Shown here: positions 10,594 to 18,989 of the stretch, piece after piece | Numbering within the stretch: the stretch's first letter is position 1 | How the letters are laid out: each line of letters opens with the position of its first letter | Assembly (NCBI RefSeq): GCF_001425055.1 | Contig: NZ_LMDK01000016.1 | Coordinates: 900,773-964,772 of the forward strand | Direction of reading: 5' to 3' | From: Pelomonas sp. Root1237 | GTDB lineage: Bacteria; Pseudomonadota; Gammaproteobacteria; Burkholderiales; Burkholderiaceae_C | Length of the DNA stretch: 64,000 nt | Program-made: the position numbers and the translations under genes | The notes under the pieces: generated by a model | The model's database searches: none | What the model saw: the letters and a program-made list of their open reading frames with translations, nothing else | What the model was told of the DNA's origin: nothing

Positions 10594-11402
10594 ACGCAAG
10601 GGTGCGATCGGGCTTGTGGCTATTGGGCTGGCTGGTGGCAATGACCGCCGAGGCCGGCTGCTCGCGCCCCCTCAACGTACCCATGGCCCCTATCGGCCTG
10701 AGCGTCAGCTTCGAGGACGGGCGCGCCCAGGGCATTTATCCGACGCTGCTGCGCGAAGTGGCGGCCAGCGCGCCCTGCCAGTTCAATATCCACAAGGTGC
10801 CACGGGCGCGGCTGCAAACGATGTTCGACGCTGGTCAGGCCGACATCCTCATGCCGGCCTCATCAAATCCCGCACGTGATGCCGTGGGCGAGTTCGTGCC
10901 ACTGATCCAGGTGCGGGCCAGCCTGCTGACCCTGGACGCCGACACGCCCGTGCCGCGCTCGCTGGCCGAGCTGCTGGCCCAGCCGGACTACAAGCTCGTC
11001 GTCGTGCGCGGCTTCTCTTTCGGTCCGGCCTATGACGGTGCCATCGCAACGCTGCGCCAGCGCCAGCGCCTCGTCGAGGAGGCCGACCCCACCGGCGTCG
11101 CCCGCGCACTGCGCCAGGGCCTGGCCCAGGCCAGCGTCATGACGGCGTCCATCCTGGTCGGCACGCTGGTCAATGAGCCCGAGCTGACGCCGTTGCTGAA
11201 GCGCCTGCGTGTCGAGCCGCTGGAGGAACTGGGCTGGCACGCCAGCGGCCTGTATCTGTCACGCCGCGGCCTCGTCGAAGCCGACCGGCGCCTGCTGCGC
11301 CAGGCTTTCGGCCAGATGGCACGCAACGGGCGCGTGTGGCAGCTCTTCAACGAGGCCCACCCGGCCGGCAGCCTGGGCGTCAGCATCCGGCCTTTGCCCT
11401 GA
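10590..11402 (+). CDS. Periplasmic solute-binding-like protein (SBP_bac_3 type)
   Basis: 270 residues with a signal peptide ending near TAEAG. The rest resembles the extracellular solute-binding family 3 fold: PLNVPMAPIGLS start, GIYPTLLREVA, and the RARLQTMFDAGQADILMP segment that in this fold marks the first lobe's ligand loop. Such stand-alone proteins are common in this group and often have no known ligand. Its ATG lies inside the stop of the transporter fusion (ATGA), so the two are translationally coupled. It may be a second binding protein for that system or a sensor; the sequence alone does not say which. Confidence 0.7.
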   Translation: MNARVRSGLWLLGWLVAMTAEAGCSRPLNVPMAPIGLSVSFEDGRAQGIYPTLLREVAASAPCQFNIHKVPRARLQTMFDAGQADILMPASSNPARDAVGEFVPLIQVRASLLTLDADTPVPRSLAELLAQPDYKLVVVRGFSFGPAYDGAIATLRQRQRLVEEADPTGVARALRQGLAQASVMTASILVGTLVNEPELTPLLKRLRVEPLEELGWHASGLYLSRRGLVEADRRLLRQAFGQMARNGRVWQLFNEAHPAGSLGVSIRPLP

Positions 11403-11425
11403 TTCAGCGCACCTGGCTGCTTTAG

Positions 11426-11596
11426 TCCAGCGGCAGCCACTGCCAACCCTTGCCCGCCTGGCGCATCCACGCGGTGCGCCTGCCCGGCTGCGGCCACGCC
11501 ACCAAAACCAGGCTCTTCATCGACCACCTGCGCGCGGAGATCGGCGACACGCCCTGGTGGGACCGGCAGTTGCGGGCCATCGCTGTCTCATCCTGA
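11426..11596 (+). pseudogene. Remnant of a LysR-family regulator (C-terminal end only)
   Basis: Between two intact genes one frame reads PAWRIHAVRLPGCGHATKTR, then LFIDHLRAEIGDTPWWDRQL and a TGA at 11594. This matches the end of LysR effector domains, where the pattern (aromatic/basic)-P-x(4)-K-x-R-x-F-I-D-x-L is usual. The frame is closed by a TAG at 11423-11425 and there is no start codon or upstream domain. I read it as the last 55 or so residues of a deleted regulator. It covers most of the otherwise gene-free stretch before the chitinase gene. Confidence 0.6.
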
Positions 11597-11664
11597 TTGG
11601 GGATTCGCTGGCGGCGGCGGGCGCATAAGGTCGACACCTCTTCTTCCTGATGGGAGCCGTTGCC

Positions 11665-12453
11665 ATGTGCATTGCCAAGAGCGTCGGGCTGGGTGCCCGC
11701 AACGATGTCGCCGATGTCCGCATCGTCCAGGTCCTGCTCAACATGAACAGCGAGGCCTGGAGCGGCGCAGCGCTCAAGCAGTTGGGGGTGGACGGGCAGA
11801 TCGGCCCCAACACCATCGACGCGATCCGTGCCTTCGAGACCCAGGCCATGGGCCTGCCGGAGTCGGATGGCCTGGTGACACCGGGCGACGCCACGATGAC
11901 GCGGTTGCTGGCGGGCCTGCCTCCCGGCGCGACCAAGGAGAAGCTCGGCATCGTGATGCCACGGGCCATGCAAAAGCGCATCGACCTCTACTTCGAGCCG
12001 CTGGTGAAGGGCATGACACGCTATGGCATCGACACGCCGCGGCAGATCGCTCACTTCATCGCCCAGCTCGCACACGAGTCCGGCTCGCTGCTCTATTCCG
12101 AGGAACTGGCCAGCGGCAACGCCTATGACGGCCGCACCGATCTCGGCAACACGGAGCCCGGCGACGGCCCACGCTTCAAGGGCCGCGGGCTGATCCAGCT
12201 CACCGGTCGCAACAACTACCGGGACTACAGCAAGTTCACCGGCACCGATTACATCAGCGACCCCACGCAGCTGGCCCAGGACCCGTTCGCCTGCGTCGAC
12301 GTGGCCTGCTGGTTCTGGAAGACGCGTGGCATCGGCCCGCTCGCCGAAGCCGACGACGCCAAGGCTGTCACCAAGCGGATCAATGGCGGCTACAACGGGC
12401 TGGACGATCGCCTGGAGCATCTGGCGCGCGCCAAGGCCCTGCTGGGGCTCTGA
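11665..12453 (+). CDS. GH19 chitinase / endolysin-like protein with N-terminal peptidoglycan-binding domain
   Basis: About 262 residues. Residues 15-80 form a PG_binding_1-like repeat (VDGQIGPNTIDAIRAF). Residues 95-255 match the glycoside hydrolase 19 / phage-lysozyme-like group: AQLAHESG carries the likely catalytic Glu138, FKGRGLIQLTGRNNY is the family signature, and INGGYNGLDDR closes it. No signal peptide is present, as in endolysins and some type VI secretion cargo. GGGAG sits 8 bases before the ATG at 11665, which I prefer to the ATG at 11650. No holin or phage gene lies nearby. It is followed by a strong terminator. Confidence 0.85.
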   Translation: MCIAKSVGLGARNDVADVRIVQVLLNMNSEAWSGAALKQLGVDGQIGPNTIDAIRAFETQAMGLPESDGLVTPGDATMTRLLAGLPPGATKEKLGIVMPRAMQKRIDLYFEPLVKGMTRYGIDTPRQIAHFIAQLAHESGSLLYSEELASGNAYDGRTDLGNTEPGDGPRFKGRGLIQLTGRNNYRDYSKFTGTDYISDPTQLAQDPFACVDVACWFWKTRGIGPLAEADDAKAVTKRINGGYNGLDDRLEHLARAKALLGL

Positions 12454-12500
12454 ACCTCGCGCTGCTGCGACGTCTCCCGACGCCACGCCCAAACGCAAAA

Positions 12501-12529
12501 AAGGCACTTGGCGGTTCGCCAAGTGCCTT
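12501..12529 (+). terminator. Strong bidirectional rho-independent terminator
   Basis: A perfect 13-bp stem (AAGGCACTTGGCG / CGCCAAGTGCCTT) with a GTT loop. An A-run precedes it and TTTGCTTCTT follows, so it can end the chitinase transcript on the plus strand and the tRNA-Lys transcript arriving on the minus strand. Confidence 0.88.
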
Positions 12530-12545
12530 TTTGCTTCTTAAATTT

Positions 12546-12621
12546 TGGTGGGCCCTGAGTGACTCGAACACTCGACCTACGGATTAAGAGTCCGCTGCTC
12601 TACCAACTGAGCTAAGAGCCC
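12546..12621 (-). tRNA. tRNA-Lys (anticodon CUU)
   Basis: 76 nt on the minus strand with the CCA end encoded. The acceptor stem pairs GGGCTCT with AGGGCCC (one G-T pair). The anticodon arm GCGGA-CTCTTAA-TCCGT shows CTT at 34-36, and the T-loop reads TTCGAGT. It is the second of two tandem lysine tRNAs and ends 17 bases before the bidirectional terminator. Confidence 0.95.
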
Positions 12622-12695
12622 TGATTCAACTTCGGGGGACCGAAGCTAAGCCAAAGATTGTAGCGTTGATTCCGTCGAATCGTCGCTCTAAATTC

Positions 12696-12771
12696 TGGTG
12701 GGACGTGCAGGATTCGAACCTGCGACCAACGGATTAAAAGTCCGCTGCTCTACCGACTGAGCTAACGTCCC
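12696..12771 (-). tRNA. tRNA-Lys (anticodon UUU)
   Basis: 76 nt on the minus strand, CCA end encoded. The acceptor stem pairs GGGACGT with ACGTCCC; the anticodon loop CTTTTAA gives TTT; the T-arm reads GCAGGTTCGAATCCTGC. It lies 74 bases upstream of the CUU isoacceptor in the same direction, so the two are probably processed from one transcript. Confidence 0.96.
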
Positions 12772-12838
12772 GTGTCAAGCAGAGCCCGCCATTATAGGCA
12801 GGTTTTTAGAGGCTCCGCAAGAAATCCTTGAATTGCCG

Positions 12839-13621
12839 TCAGCCCGGTTTTCGACTCAGATGCAGGCGCTGCAACTCGGCTGCCGCGCACAGGCCAAAGG
12901 TCGCCGTGACGGTGACGCTGGAGCCGTAACCATGGCAGTTCAGGCTGCCGTCAACATCACAGGCTTCGCCCTCACCTTGCTGCGGCAGATGCACCGGCTC
13001 ACGTGAGTACACGCAGGCGACACCCATTTTCCCGGCACGCGCCGCACCGTGGTGCTTGCGCAGGCGCTGGCGCAGCGACGCCAGCAGCGGATCGTGAGTC
13101 GTGGCGCTGAGGTCGTCGAGCTCCACGCGATGCGGCTCGCGCTTGCCACCGGCGGCGCCGACGGTGACGAAGGGCAGCTCAAGCTCACGCGCCCAGGCAG
13201 CCAGCACGGCCTTGGCGCGGACCTGGTCGCAACAGTCGATGAGCCCGTCGAACTCCGCATCGCCGATCAGCGCGGGCCAATTCTCGGGTTCGACAAATTC
13301 CTCGACGACGTGCACCGCGCAGCCGGGGTGGATGTCGGCAATACGCTGCCTCAGCGCCTCAGCCTTGGCCATACCGACGGTCGACCCGAGAGCCTGGATC
13401 TGGCGGTTGATGTTGGATTCGGAAACCTGGTCCAGGTCGATCAGCGTCAGCTCCGCCGCGCCACTGCGCGCCAGGGCCTCGACGGCCCAGGAACCGACGC
13501 CGCCCAGGCCGACGACCGCGAAGCGCGCGGCGCGCAGGCGCTGGTAGGCGACGTCGCCGTGCAGACGGCGCAGGCCGCCGAAGCGGCGCTCCAGATCAGC
13601 GTCCAGCTGATCAGCGGACAT
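12839..13621 (-). CDS. tcdA: tRNA threonylcarbamoyladenosine dehydratase (TcdA/CsdL family)
   Basis: 260 residues, an E1-like (ThiF/MoeB) ATP-dependent enzyme that cyclises t6A37 in tRNAs to ct6A. The Rossmann motif VVGLGGVGSWAVEALARSG sits at about 35-53, followed by the DLDQVSESNINRQIQA adenylation motif and CCDQVRAKA. LPFVTVGAAGGKREPHRV is a typical TcdA segment. The ATG at 13621 is chosen because the upstream in-frame stretch lies inside cpoB; the cpoB TGA and this ATG share one base (TGATG), so the two are coupled. The gene is the last of the minus-strand tol cluster. Confidence 0.92.
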   Translation of the reverse strand: MSADQLDADLERRFGGLRRLHGDVAYQRLRAARFAVVGLGGVGSWAVEALARSGAAELTLIDLDQVSESNINRQIQALGSTVGMAKAEALRQRIADIHPGCAVHVVEEFVEPENWPALIGDAEFDGLIDCCDQVRAKAVLAAWARELELPFVTVGAAGGKREPHRVELDDLSATTHDPLLASLRQRLRKHHGAARAGKMGVACVYSREPVHLPQQGEGEACDVDGSLNCHGYGSSVTVTATFGLCAAAELQRLHLSRKPG

Positions 13622-14409
13622 CAACGCAGTGCCGCCAACCGTTCCTTGGCGGCCTGGGCGGCCTCGGTGCCGGGATAGGCCTTGATGAGGTCGTCGAGGC
13701 TGCGCCGGGCGGACTTGTTGTCCTTCAGCTCGATCTGGCAATTGGCCAGCGCGAGCAGGGCTTCGGCCGCGCGCGGATGGTCAGGATTGCCGGCGATGAA
13801 AGCTTTGAAGGTCGCAACGGCGTCCTTGTAGTCGCGCTTGCCGTACTGGGCGTTGCCGAGCCAGAAGCGCACCGAGTCGGTATAGCCGCTGGCGGGGTAG
13901 CGCTTCAGGAAGGCATTGAGCGCGGCGACAGCCTCGGCGAAGTCGCCACGGCGCACGAGGCCGATGGCGGCTTCATACTGGTTGCGCTCGTCAGGGTTGA
14001 CCTGGAATTCGCGGCCATCGAGGCTGACCTTCTGCGGCTCCAGCGGCTTGAATCGAGCCTCGACGGACTGCGACTGATCGGCCAGCTTGCGCTGGGTGTC
14101 GGCCAGGTCGCGAGCGAGCTGCTCGTTGGCGCCACGCAGCTTGGCGATCTCGCTGCGCAGCGCATCGATCTGGCCGTTCAGGTCCAGCATGCTGCGGCGC
14201 AGCGGCTGCAACTGATCCTGGACCAGCGTGTTGAGCTGTTCGGCACGCTGCTTGGCAGCGTCCTCGTTGGCCTTCACCGTGCCACGCAGCTCGAGGATGG
14301 CCTTGCGGGCTTCATCATCCTCGAACAGGCCCGCCTTTGCGGGCTGCATGAAAGCCGCGCTCGCGGCCAGCGTCATCAGCGACAGTCGCAGAGCGCGCAT
14401 CACTTTCAC
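13621..14409 (-). CDS. cpoB: Cell division coordinator CpoB (tol-pal system protein YbgF)
   Basis: 262 residues. Signal peptide ending near MQPAKAG, then a coiled-coil trimerisation region at about 30-115 (rich in Q, L, R, E heptads), then three TPR units at about 140-255 (NQYEAAIGLVRRGDFAEAVAAL, SVRFWLGNAQYGKRDYKDAV, AAEALLALANCQIELKDNKS). It works in the periplasm with TolA and PBP1B to link outer-membrane constriction and wall synthesis. The start shown is a GTG that overlaps the pal stop (GTGA); an ATG three codons later (14400) is equally possible. It follows pal directly. Confidence 0.93.
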   Translation of the reverse strand: MKVMRALRLSLMTLAASAAFMQPAKAGLFEDDEARKAILELRGTVKANEDAAKQRAEQLNTLVQDQLQPLRRSMLDLNGQIDALRSEIAKLRGANEQLARDLADTQRKLADQSQSVEARFKPLEPQKVSLDGREFQVNPDERNQYEAAIGLVRRGDFAEAVAALNAFLKRYPASGYTDSVRFWLGNAQYGKRDYKDAVATFKAFIAGNPDHPRAAEALLALANCQIELKDNKSARRSLDDLIKAYPGTEAAQAAKERLAALR

Positions 14410-14942
14410 TTGTCCTTGAGCTCGACGCGACGATTCTTGGCCCAGACTTCTTCGCCGCTGCCTTGAGCGGCAGGGCGCTCCTTGCCGTAGCTGACAGCTT
14501 CCACCTGGTTGGCGCCGACACCCAGCAGCGTCAGCGACTTGGCAACGGCTTCGGCACGGCGCTGGCCGAGGGCCAGGTTGTACTCGCGGCCGCCGCGCTC
14601 GTCGGTGTGGCCTTCGAGGTTCAACGCGGCGCGCTTGTTGGCGTTCAGGCGCTTGGCGTGCAGGTCGACCAGCGGGCGGTACTCTTCCTTGACGACGTCG
14701 CTGTCGTAGTCGAAGTAGACGACGCGATTGGCGCCCTTGTTGACTTCCTGGGTGTACTGGCTGAACAGGTCAACCGTCGGGACAGCGGTCTGCGCGGTTG
14801 TCGGCTGCTGCTCAGGTGTCGCCGGGGGCGGTGTGGGCTGGCGCGTCTCGACCGGCGCGGGCTCGTCCAACTTGACGGCGGAGCTGCAGCCGGCCAAGGC
14901 GGCGGCGGCAATCAAAGTGAGCGCATAGCGGGTCAGTTTCAT
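14406..14942 (-). CDS. pal: Peptidoglycan-associated lipoprotein Pal
   Basis: 178 residues. Lipoprotein signal MKLTRYALTLIAAAALAGC with the lipidated Cys19. A Pro/Thr-rich linker runs to about residue 55, then an OmpA-like domain with VYFDYDSDVVKEEYRPLV, the LEGHTDERGGREYNLALGQR peptidoglycan-binding signature, and GKERPAAQGSGEEVWAKNRR. It anchors the outer membrane to the wall and contacts TolB. It sits 100 bases downstream of tolB and overlaps cpoB, the standard gene order. Confidence 0.96.
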   Translation of the reverse strand: MKLTRYALTLIAAAALAGCSSAVKLDEPAPVETRQPTPPPATPEQQPTTAQTAVPTVDLFSQYTQEVNKGANRVVYFDYDSDVVKEEYRPLVDLHAKRLNANKRAALNLEGHTDERGGREYNLALGQRRAEAVAKSLTLLGVGANQVEAVSYGKERPAAQGSGEEVWAKNRRVELKDK

Positions 14943-15042
14943 TCGAATAGTCTCCACAACAGACAGGGGGCGGGGGATGGGGGGGCGCAGCGCCATCGGC
15001 GGCGCGGGCGCGCCATTGTCCAACACGGTGCGAACTGTCAAG

Positions 15043-16314
15043 TTACTGGCGTGTAAAAGGACCCCACGTGGGTTCACGAACCTCTACCAAAGTGACGAGC
15101 AGCGGCGTCTTCATCTTGCCGTCCAGCGTCGTCGTCATCAGCACTTCCTTGCCGCCGGCACGGCTCGCGTACACGATGAGCTTGCCATTGGGCGCGAACG
15201 CCGGGCTTTCGTCGTCGTTGGCTTCGCTGATCTGCTGTGACTGGCCGGTGCCGAGATCCATCACCGACAGGCGGAAGGCACCACTGATGCGGGTGATGTA
15301 GGCCAGCGTGCGGCCGTCAGGGCTGACCGCCGGGCTGATGTTGTAGTTGCCGTTGAAGGTCACACGCTCGGCCGCGCCGCCACTGGCCGGCATGCGGTAG
15401 ATCTGCGGGCCGCCGCCACGGTCGCTAACGAAAAAGATCTTGCTGCCATCGGGCGAGTAGCAGGCCTCGGTGTCGATGGCGCCGCTTTGCGTGAGGCGAC
15501 GCAGGCCCGAGCCGTCACGGTTGATGACGAAGAGCTGGGTCCCCCCGTCGCGCGACAGGCTGAGCACGAGCTGCGAGCCATCGGGCGACCAGGCCGGCGC
15601 GCTGTTGGTGCCCTTGAAGTCGGCCAGCACGCGGCGGCCGCCAGTCTGCACGTCCTGGACGCGCACCGTGGCCTTGCGGCTTTCGAAGGTCACGTAGGCG
15701 AGTTCGCGGCCATTGGGCGCCCAGGCTGGCGAGATGATGGGATCGGGGCTGGTCAATGCGACCTTGGCGCCCTCGCCGTCTGCGTCGGCAACGACCAGGC
15801 TGTAGCGCGGGCCGGCCTTGGTCACATAGGCCATGCGGGTGGCGAACACGCCGCGCTCGCCGGTGAGCTTCTGGTAGATGGTGTCGGCGATGCGATGCGC
15901 GGCAAGGCGGGCATCATCGGGATGCACGGCATGCGCTTCGCCGAGGAGCTCGGTGCGGTTGACGACGTCCCAGAGCTTGAAGCGGATATCCAGCCGTCCG
16001 TCGGCCAGGCGGGTGATCGAACCCGCCGCAAGCGCATCGGCCTGGCGGGCCTTCCAGTCGGGCCAGGCCGGGCTGCTCGTCTCGTTCAGCCCGGTGGGTG
16101 CATCGACGCTGCGAAACAGGCCGCTGCGTTCCAGGTCGGCGCGCACGATGGCGGCGATCGGCTGGGCCGAGGCCTTGGCGTCATCGCGGAAATCGACGAT
16201 GGCCACCGGGATGCGGGTGCCGCCCGTGCCGGCGATGTCGATGCGCACCTGGGCCAGGGCCGAGGCGGCAGGAAAGGCCGCAAGCGCGGCAAGGCTGAGA
16301 CGGCGAGAGATCAT
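15043..16314 (-). CDS. tolB: Tol-Pal system protein TolB
   Basis: 423 residues. Signal peptide ending ASALAQ, an N-terminal domain at about 25-160, then a six-bladed beta-propeller built from WD40-like repeats such as SPAWAPNGRELAYVTFESRK, APAWSPDGSQLVLSLSRDGG and ACYSPDGSKIFFVSDRGGG. It is the periplasmic partner of Pal and TolA. It starts the tolB-pal-cpoB-tcdA run on the minus strand. Upstream lies rng, not tolQRA, so the inner-membrane half of the system must be encoded elsewhere. Confidence 0.96.
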   Translation of the reverse strand: MISRRLSLAALAAFPAASALAQVRIDIAGTGGTRIPVAIVDFRDDAKASAQPIAAIVRADLERSGLFRSVDAPTGLNETSSPAWPDWKARQADALAAGSITRLADGRLDIRFKLWDVVNRTELLGEAHAVHPDDARLAAHRIADTIYQKLTGERGVFATRMAYVTKAGPRYSLVVADADGEGAKVALTSPDPIISPAWAPNGRELAYVTFESRKATVRVQDVQTGGRRVLADFKGTNSAPAWSPDGSQLVLSLSRDGGTQLFVINRDGSGLRRLTQSGAIDTEACYSPDGSKIFFVSDRGGGPQIYRMPASGGAAERVTFNGNYNISPAVSPDGRTLAYITRISGAFRLSVMDLGTGQSQQISEANDDESPAFAPNGKLIVYASRAGGKEVLMTTTLDGKMKTPLLVTLVEVREPTWGPFTRQ

Positions 16315-16365
16315 GCAGTGGACTTTGCAGTGCGGTCCGGAATTCTGCCGCAGTGCCGCGCCACT

Positions 16366-17859
16366 TCAGAGTAGGACGATGTCGTAATGTTCCGTCTGGT
16401 TGGTCGGCTCGGCGGTCAGCGAGATGGGCTTGCCGATGAAGTCCGACAGGCCGGCCAGGTGGGCGCTCTCTTCGTCGAGCATCATCTCGACGACGTTGGC
16501 GGCGGCCACGACGCGGAACTCCCGGGGCGAGAACTGGCGTGCCTCACGCAGGATCTCGCGCAGGATGTCGTAGCAGACCGAACGCGCCGTCTTGACCTGG
16601 CCGCGGCCCTCGCAGGTCGGGCAGGGTTCGCAGAGCATGCGCGCCAGCGACTCGCGCGTGCGCTTTCGCGTCATCTCGACCAGGCCCAACTGCGTGAAGC
16701 CGCCGACGGTCACCTTGGTGCGGTCCCGGCCCAGCTGCTTGCGGAACTCGGCCAGCACCGCCGTCCTGTGCTCCTCACGCGTCATGTCGATGAAGTCGAC
16801 AATGATGATGCCGCCCAGGTTGCGCAGCCTCAGCTGGCGGGCGATGGAGCCCGCCGCTTCGAGGTTGGTCTTGAAGATGGTGTCGTCGAAGTTCTTGGCA
16901 CCGACGAAGCCGCCGGTGTTGACGTCGATGGTCGTCATCGCCTCGGTCTGGTCGAACACCAGCGAGCCGCCGGACTTCAGCTCCACCTTGCGCGCCAGCG
17001 CGCGGGCGATCTCGGCATCGACATTGCACAGGTCGAAGATGGGCCGTTCACCGCGGTAATGTTCCAGCTTGGCCGTGGCGGCCGGCATGAAGGTCTCGCC
17101 GAAGCCGCGCAACACGTCGTACTGCATCTTGGAGTCGATGCGGATGGAGCCCGTGCGTTCGCTCGTCAGGTCGCGCAGCACGCGCTCGACGAGGCTCAAG
17201 TCCTGGTGCAACAGGCTGGCCGGCGGCGTTGTCAGCGCACCCGCGCGGATCTGCTGCCAGGTCTTGCGCAGATAGGCGATGTCGGCACCGAGCTCCTCGT
17301 CGCTGGCGTCCTCTGCGTTCGTGCGCAGGATGAAGCCGCCGCCACCGCCCTGCTCCTTTGTCCCCACCAGTGCGACCATGCGCGCGCGCAAGGCCTCGCG
17401 CGCCTCGGGCGAGCCGATCTTCTGGCTGACGCCGATGTGCTCGTCCTGCGGCAGATAGACCAGCATGCGGCCGGCGATGCTGATCTGGCTGGACAGCCGT
17501 GCGCCCTTGGTGCCGATGGGGTCCTTGATGACCTGCACCGTCAGCGGTTGGCCTTCGAAGATGAGGCGCTCGATGGGCGTGGGAGGCACCTCGACGCCAT
17601 GGCCGTTCTGGTGCCGGCCATGTCCGAACTGCGAGGCACTGTGCAGGTCGGCAACGTGCAGAAAGGCGGCGCGCTCCAGGCCGATGTCGATGAAGGCGCT
17701 CTGCATGCCCGGCAGCACGCGCACCACCTTGCCGAGGTAGACGTTGCCCACCAGGCCCCGCTCCAACGTGCGCTCGATGTGCAGCTCCTGCACCGCGCCG
17801 TTCTCGACCACGGCCACCCGCGTCTCCTGCGGTGACCAGTTGATCAGGATGTCTTCCAT
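16366..17859 (-). CDS. rng: Ribonuclease G
   Basis: 497 residues. An endoribonuclease of the RNase E/G family that matures the 16S rRNA 5' end and decays mRNAs. It opens MEDILINWSPQETRVAVVEN, then an S1 domain at about 38-125, with the DNA-binding-like region and the metal-binding DVNTGGFVGAKN motif near 300. The zinc-link CEPCPTCEGRG is near 400. It lacks the long C-terminal scaffold of RNase E. The ATG at 17859 has AGGCAAGAG just before it; the upstream in-frame ATG adds 15 residues outside the family. Confidence 0.95.
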   Translation of the reverse strand: MEDILINWSPQETRVAVVENGAVQELHIERTLERGLVGNVYLGKVVRVLPGMQSAFIDIGLERAAFLHVADLHSASQFGHGRHQNGHGVEVPPTPIERLIFEGQPLTVQVIKDPIGTKGARLSSQISIAGRMLVYLPQDEHIGVSQKIGSPEAREALRARMVALVGTKEQGGGGGFILRTNAEDASDEELGADIAYLRKTWQQIRAGALTTPPASLLHQDLSLVERVLRDLTSERTGSIRIDSKMQYDVLRGFGETFMPAATAKLEHYRGERPIFDLCNVDAEIARALARKVELKSGGSLVFDQTEAMTTIDVNTGGFVGAKNFDDTIFKTNLEAAGSIARQLRLRNLGGIIIVDFIDMTREEHRTAVLAEFRKQLGRDRTKVTVGGFTQLGLVEMTRKRTRESLARMLCEPCPTCEGRGQVKTARSVCYDILREILREARQFSPREFRVVAAANVVEMMLDEESAHLAGLSDFIGKPISLTAEPTNQTEHYDIVLL

Positions 17860-17919
17860 CTCTTGCCTTTGAATGCTGATGCGTGCCGCCGGTGGAGGCG
17901 GCACGCATCAAAACTCAGG

Positions 17920-18525
17920 TCAGAACTCAAAGCCGAATTTGTCCAACAGCTGCGCCGTCTCAAAGAGGGGCAACCCCATGATGCCCGAGTAGCTACCGGC
18001 AATCTTCACGATCCAGGCGGCTGCCTGGCTCTGGATGGCATAGGCGCCAGCTTTGCCGAACGGCTCGCGGCTGGCGACGTAGCGGTCGATCTGCGCGGCC
18101 GACAGCGGCGCGAATTCCACGTGAGAGACATTCAGCGCCGCCACACGACGCGCCGCGTCGGCCACGGCGACGGCCGTGATGACTCGGTGCGTGCGGCCTG
18201 ACATCAGCGCCAGCATGCGCGCCGCATCGACGTCGTCCGCGGGCTTGCCGAGGATGAGTCCGTCGATGGCCACCGTGGTGTCCGCGCACAGGATGGGCGC
18301 CGGTAGCAGGCCGCGCGCGGTGAGGCGCACCAGCGCCGCATCGAGCTTGGCGGCCGTGACGCGGGCGCAATAAGTCTCGGGCACCTCGTCGGGTTGGACC
18401 GCCTCCAGCGCTTCCGCATCTTCGTCGGCACCGGGCAGCAGCAACTCATGCCTGACGCCGAGCTGCTCCAGCAACTGGCGGCGGCGCGGGCTTTGCGAGG
18501 CGAGGTAGATGAAGTTTGGAATCAT
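17920..18525 (-). CDS. maf: Maf-family nucleotide pyrophosphatase
   Basis: 201 residues. Maf/YhdE proteins hydrolyse non-canonical or methylated NTPs and affect septum formation. The start [18 protein letters not shown] carries the conserved S-x-S-P-R-R loop, and [19 protein letters not shown] carries the catalytic Asp region. [12 protein letters not shown] and [14 protein letters not shown] are the family's C-terminal signatures. It overlaps rlmH by four bases (ATGA) and precedes rng by 60 bases, in the common beta-proteobacterial order rsfS-rlmH-maf-rng. Confidence 0.94.
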   Translation of the reverse strand: MIPNFIYLASQSPRRRQLLEQLGVRHELLLPGADEDAEALEAVQPDEVPETYCARVTAAKLDAALVRLTARGLLPAPILCADTTVAIDGLILGKPADDVDAARMLALMSGRTHRVITAVAVADAARRVAALNVSHVEFAPLSAAQIDRYVASREPFGKAGAYAIQSQAAAWIVKIAGSYSGIMGLPLFETAQLLDKFGFEF

Positions 18526-18989
18526 TCGCGGTGATACGGGTGGCCGGTCGTCACGGTCCAGGCGCGGTACAGGCCTTCGGCCAGTAGCACGCGGGCGAAG
18601 GCATGGGGCAAGGTGAGGTCCGACAGCCGCAAGGTCTCGTCGGCCGTGGCCTTGAGATCGGGATGCAGGCCGTCGGGCCCGCCGATGATGAGGGCGGCAT
18701 CGCGGCCCTCACCCATCCACAGCTTCAGCCGCTCAGCCAACTGCACTGAGGTGCGGCGCTCGCCACGCTCGTCCAGGATGATGCGGCGCACGCCCTTGGG
18801 CAAAGCTGCCTCGATGCGTGCGGCCTCGGCCGCCATCAACTGCTCCGCCGTCTTGCTGCCGCGCGTCTCGGCCTTGACAGCCTTCAACTCCAGCTTGAGC
18901 TCGGGCGGAAAGCGCTTGGCGAAGTCCTCGTAGGCGGTGTCGGCCCAGGCCGGCTGGCGCTGGCCCACGGCGACGAGGAAAAGGCGCAT
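18522..18989 (-). CDS. rlmH: 23S rRNA (pseudouridine1915-N3) methyltransferase RlmH
   Basis: 155 residues, the standard length of this SPOUT methyltransferase, which methylates pseudouridine 1915 in helix 69 of 23S rRNA. The knot region shows [10 protein letters not shown], followed by [20 protein letters not shown] and the C-terminal GHPYHRE that ends almost every RlmH. It overlaps the genes on both sides by 1-4 bases, so rsfS, rlmH and maf are one coupled unit. Confidence 0.97.
   Translation of the reverse strand: MRLFLVAVGQRQPAWADTAYEDFAKRFPPELKLELKAVKAETRGSKTAEQLMAAEAARIEAALPKGVRRIILDERGERRTSVQLAERLKLWMGEGRDAALIIGGPDGLHPDLKATADETLRLSDLTLPHAFARVLLAEGLYRAWTVTTGHPYHRE

Noticed and set aside
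12546-12771. tRNA-Lys pair as attachment sites for a mobile island
   Set aside because: No integrase gene, no direct repeat of a tRNA end within the window, and housekeeping genes follow directly.
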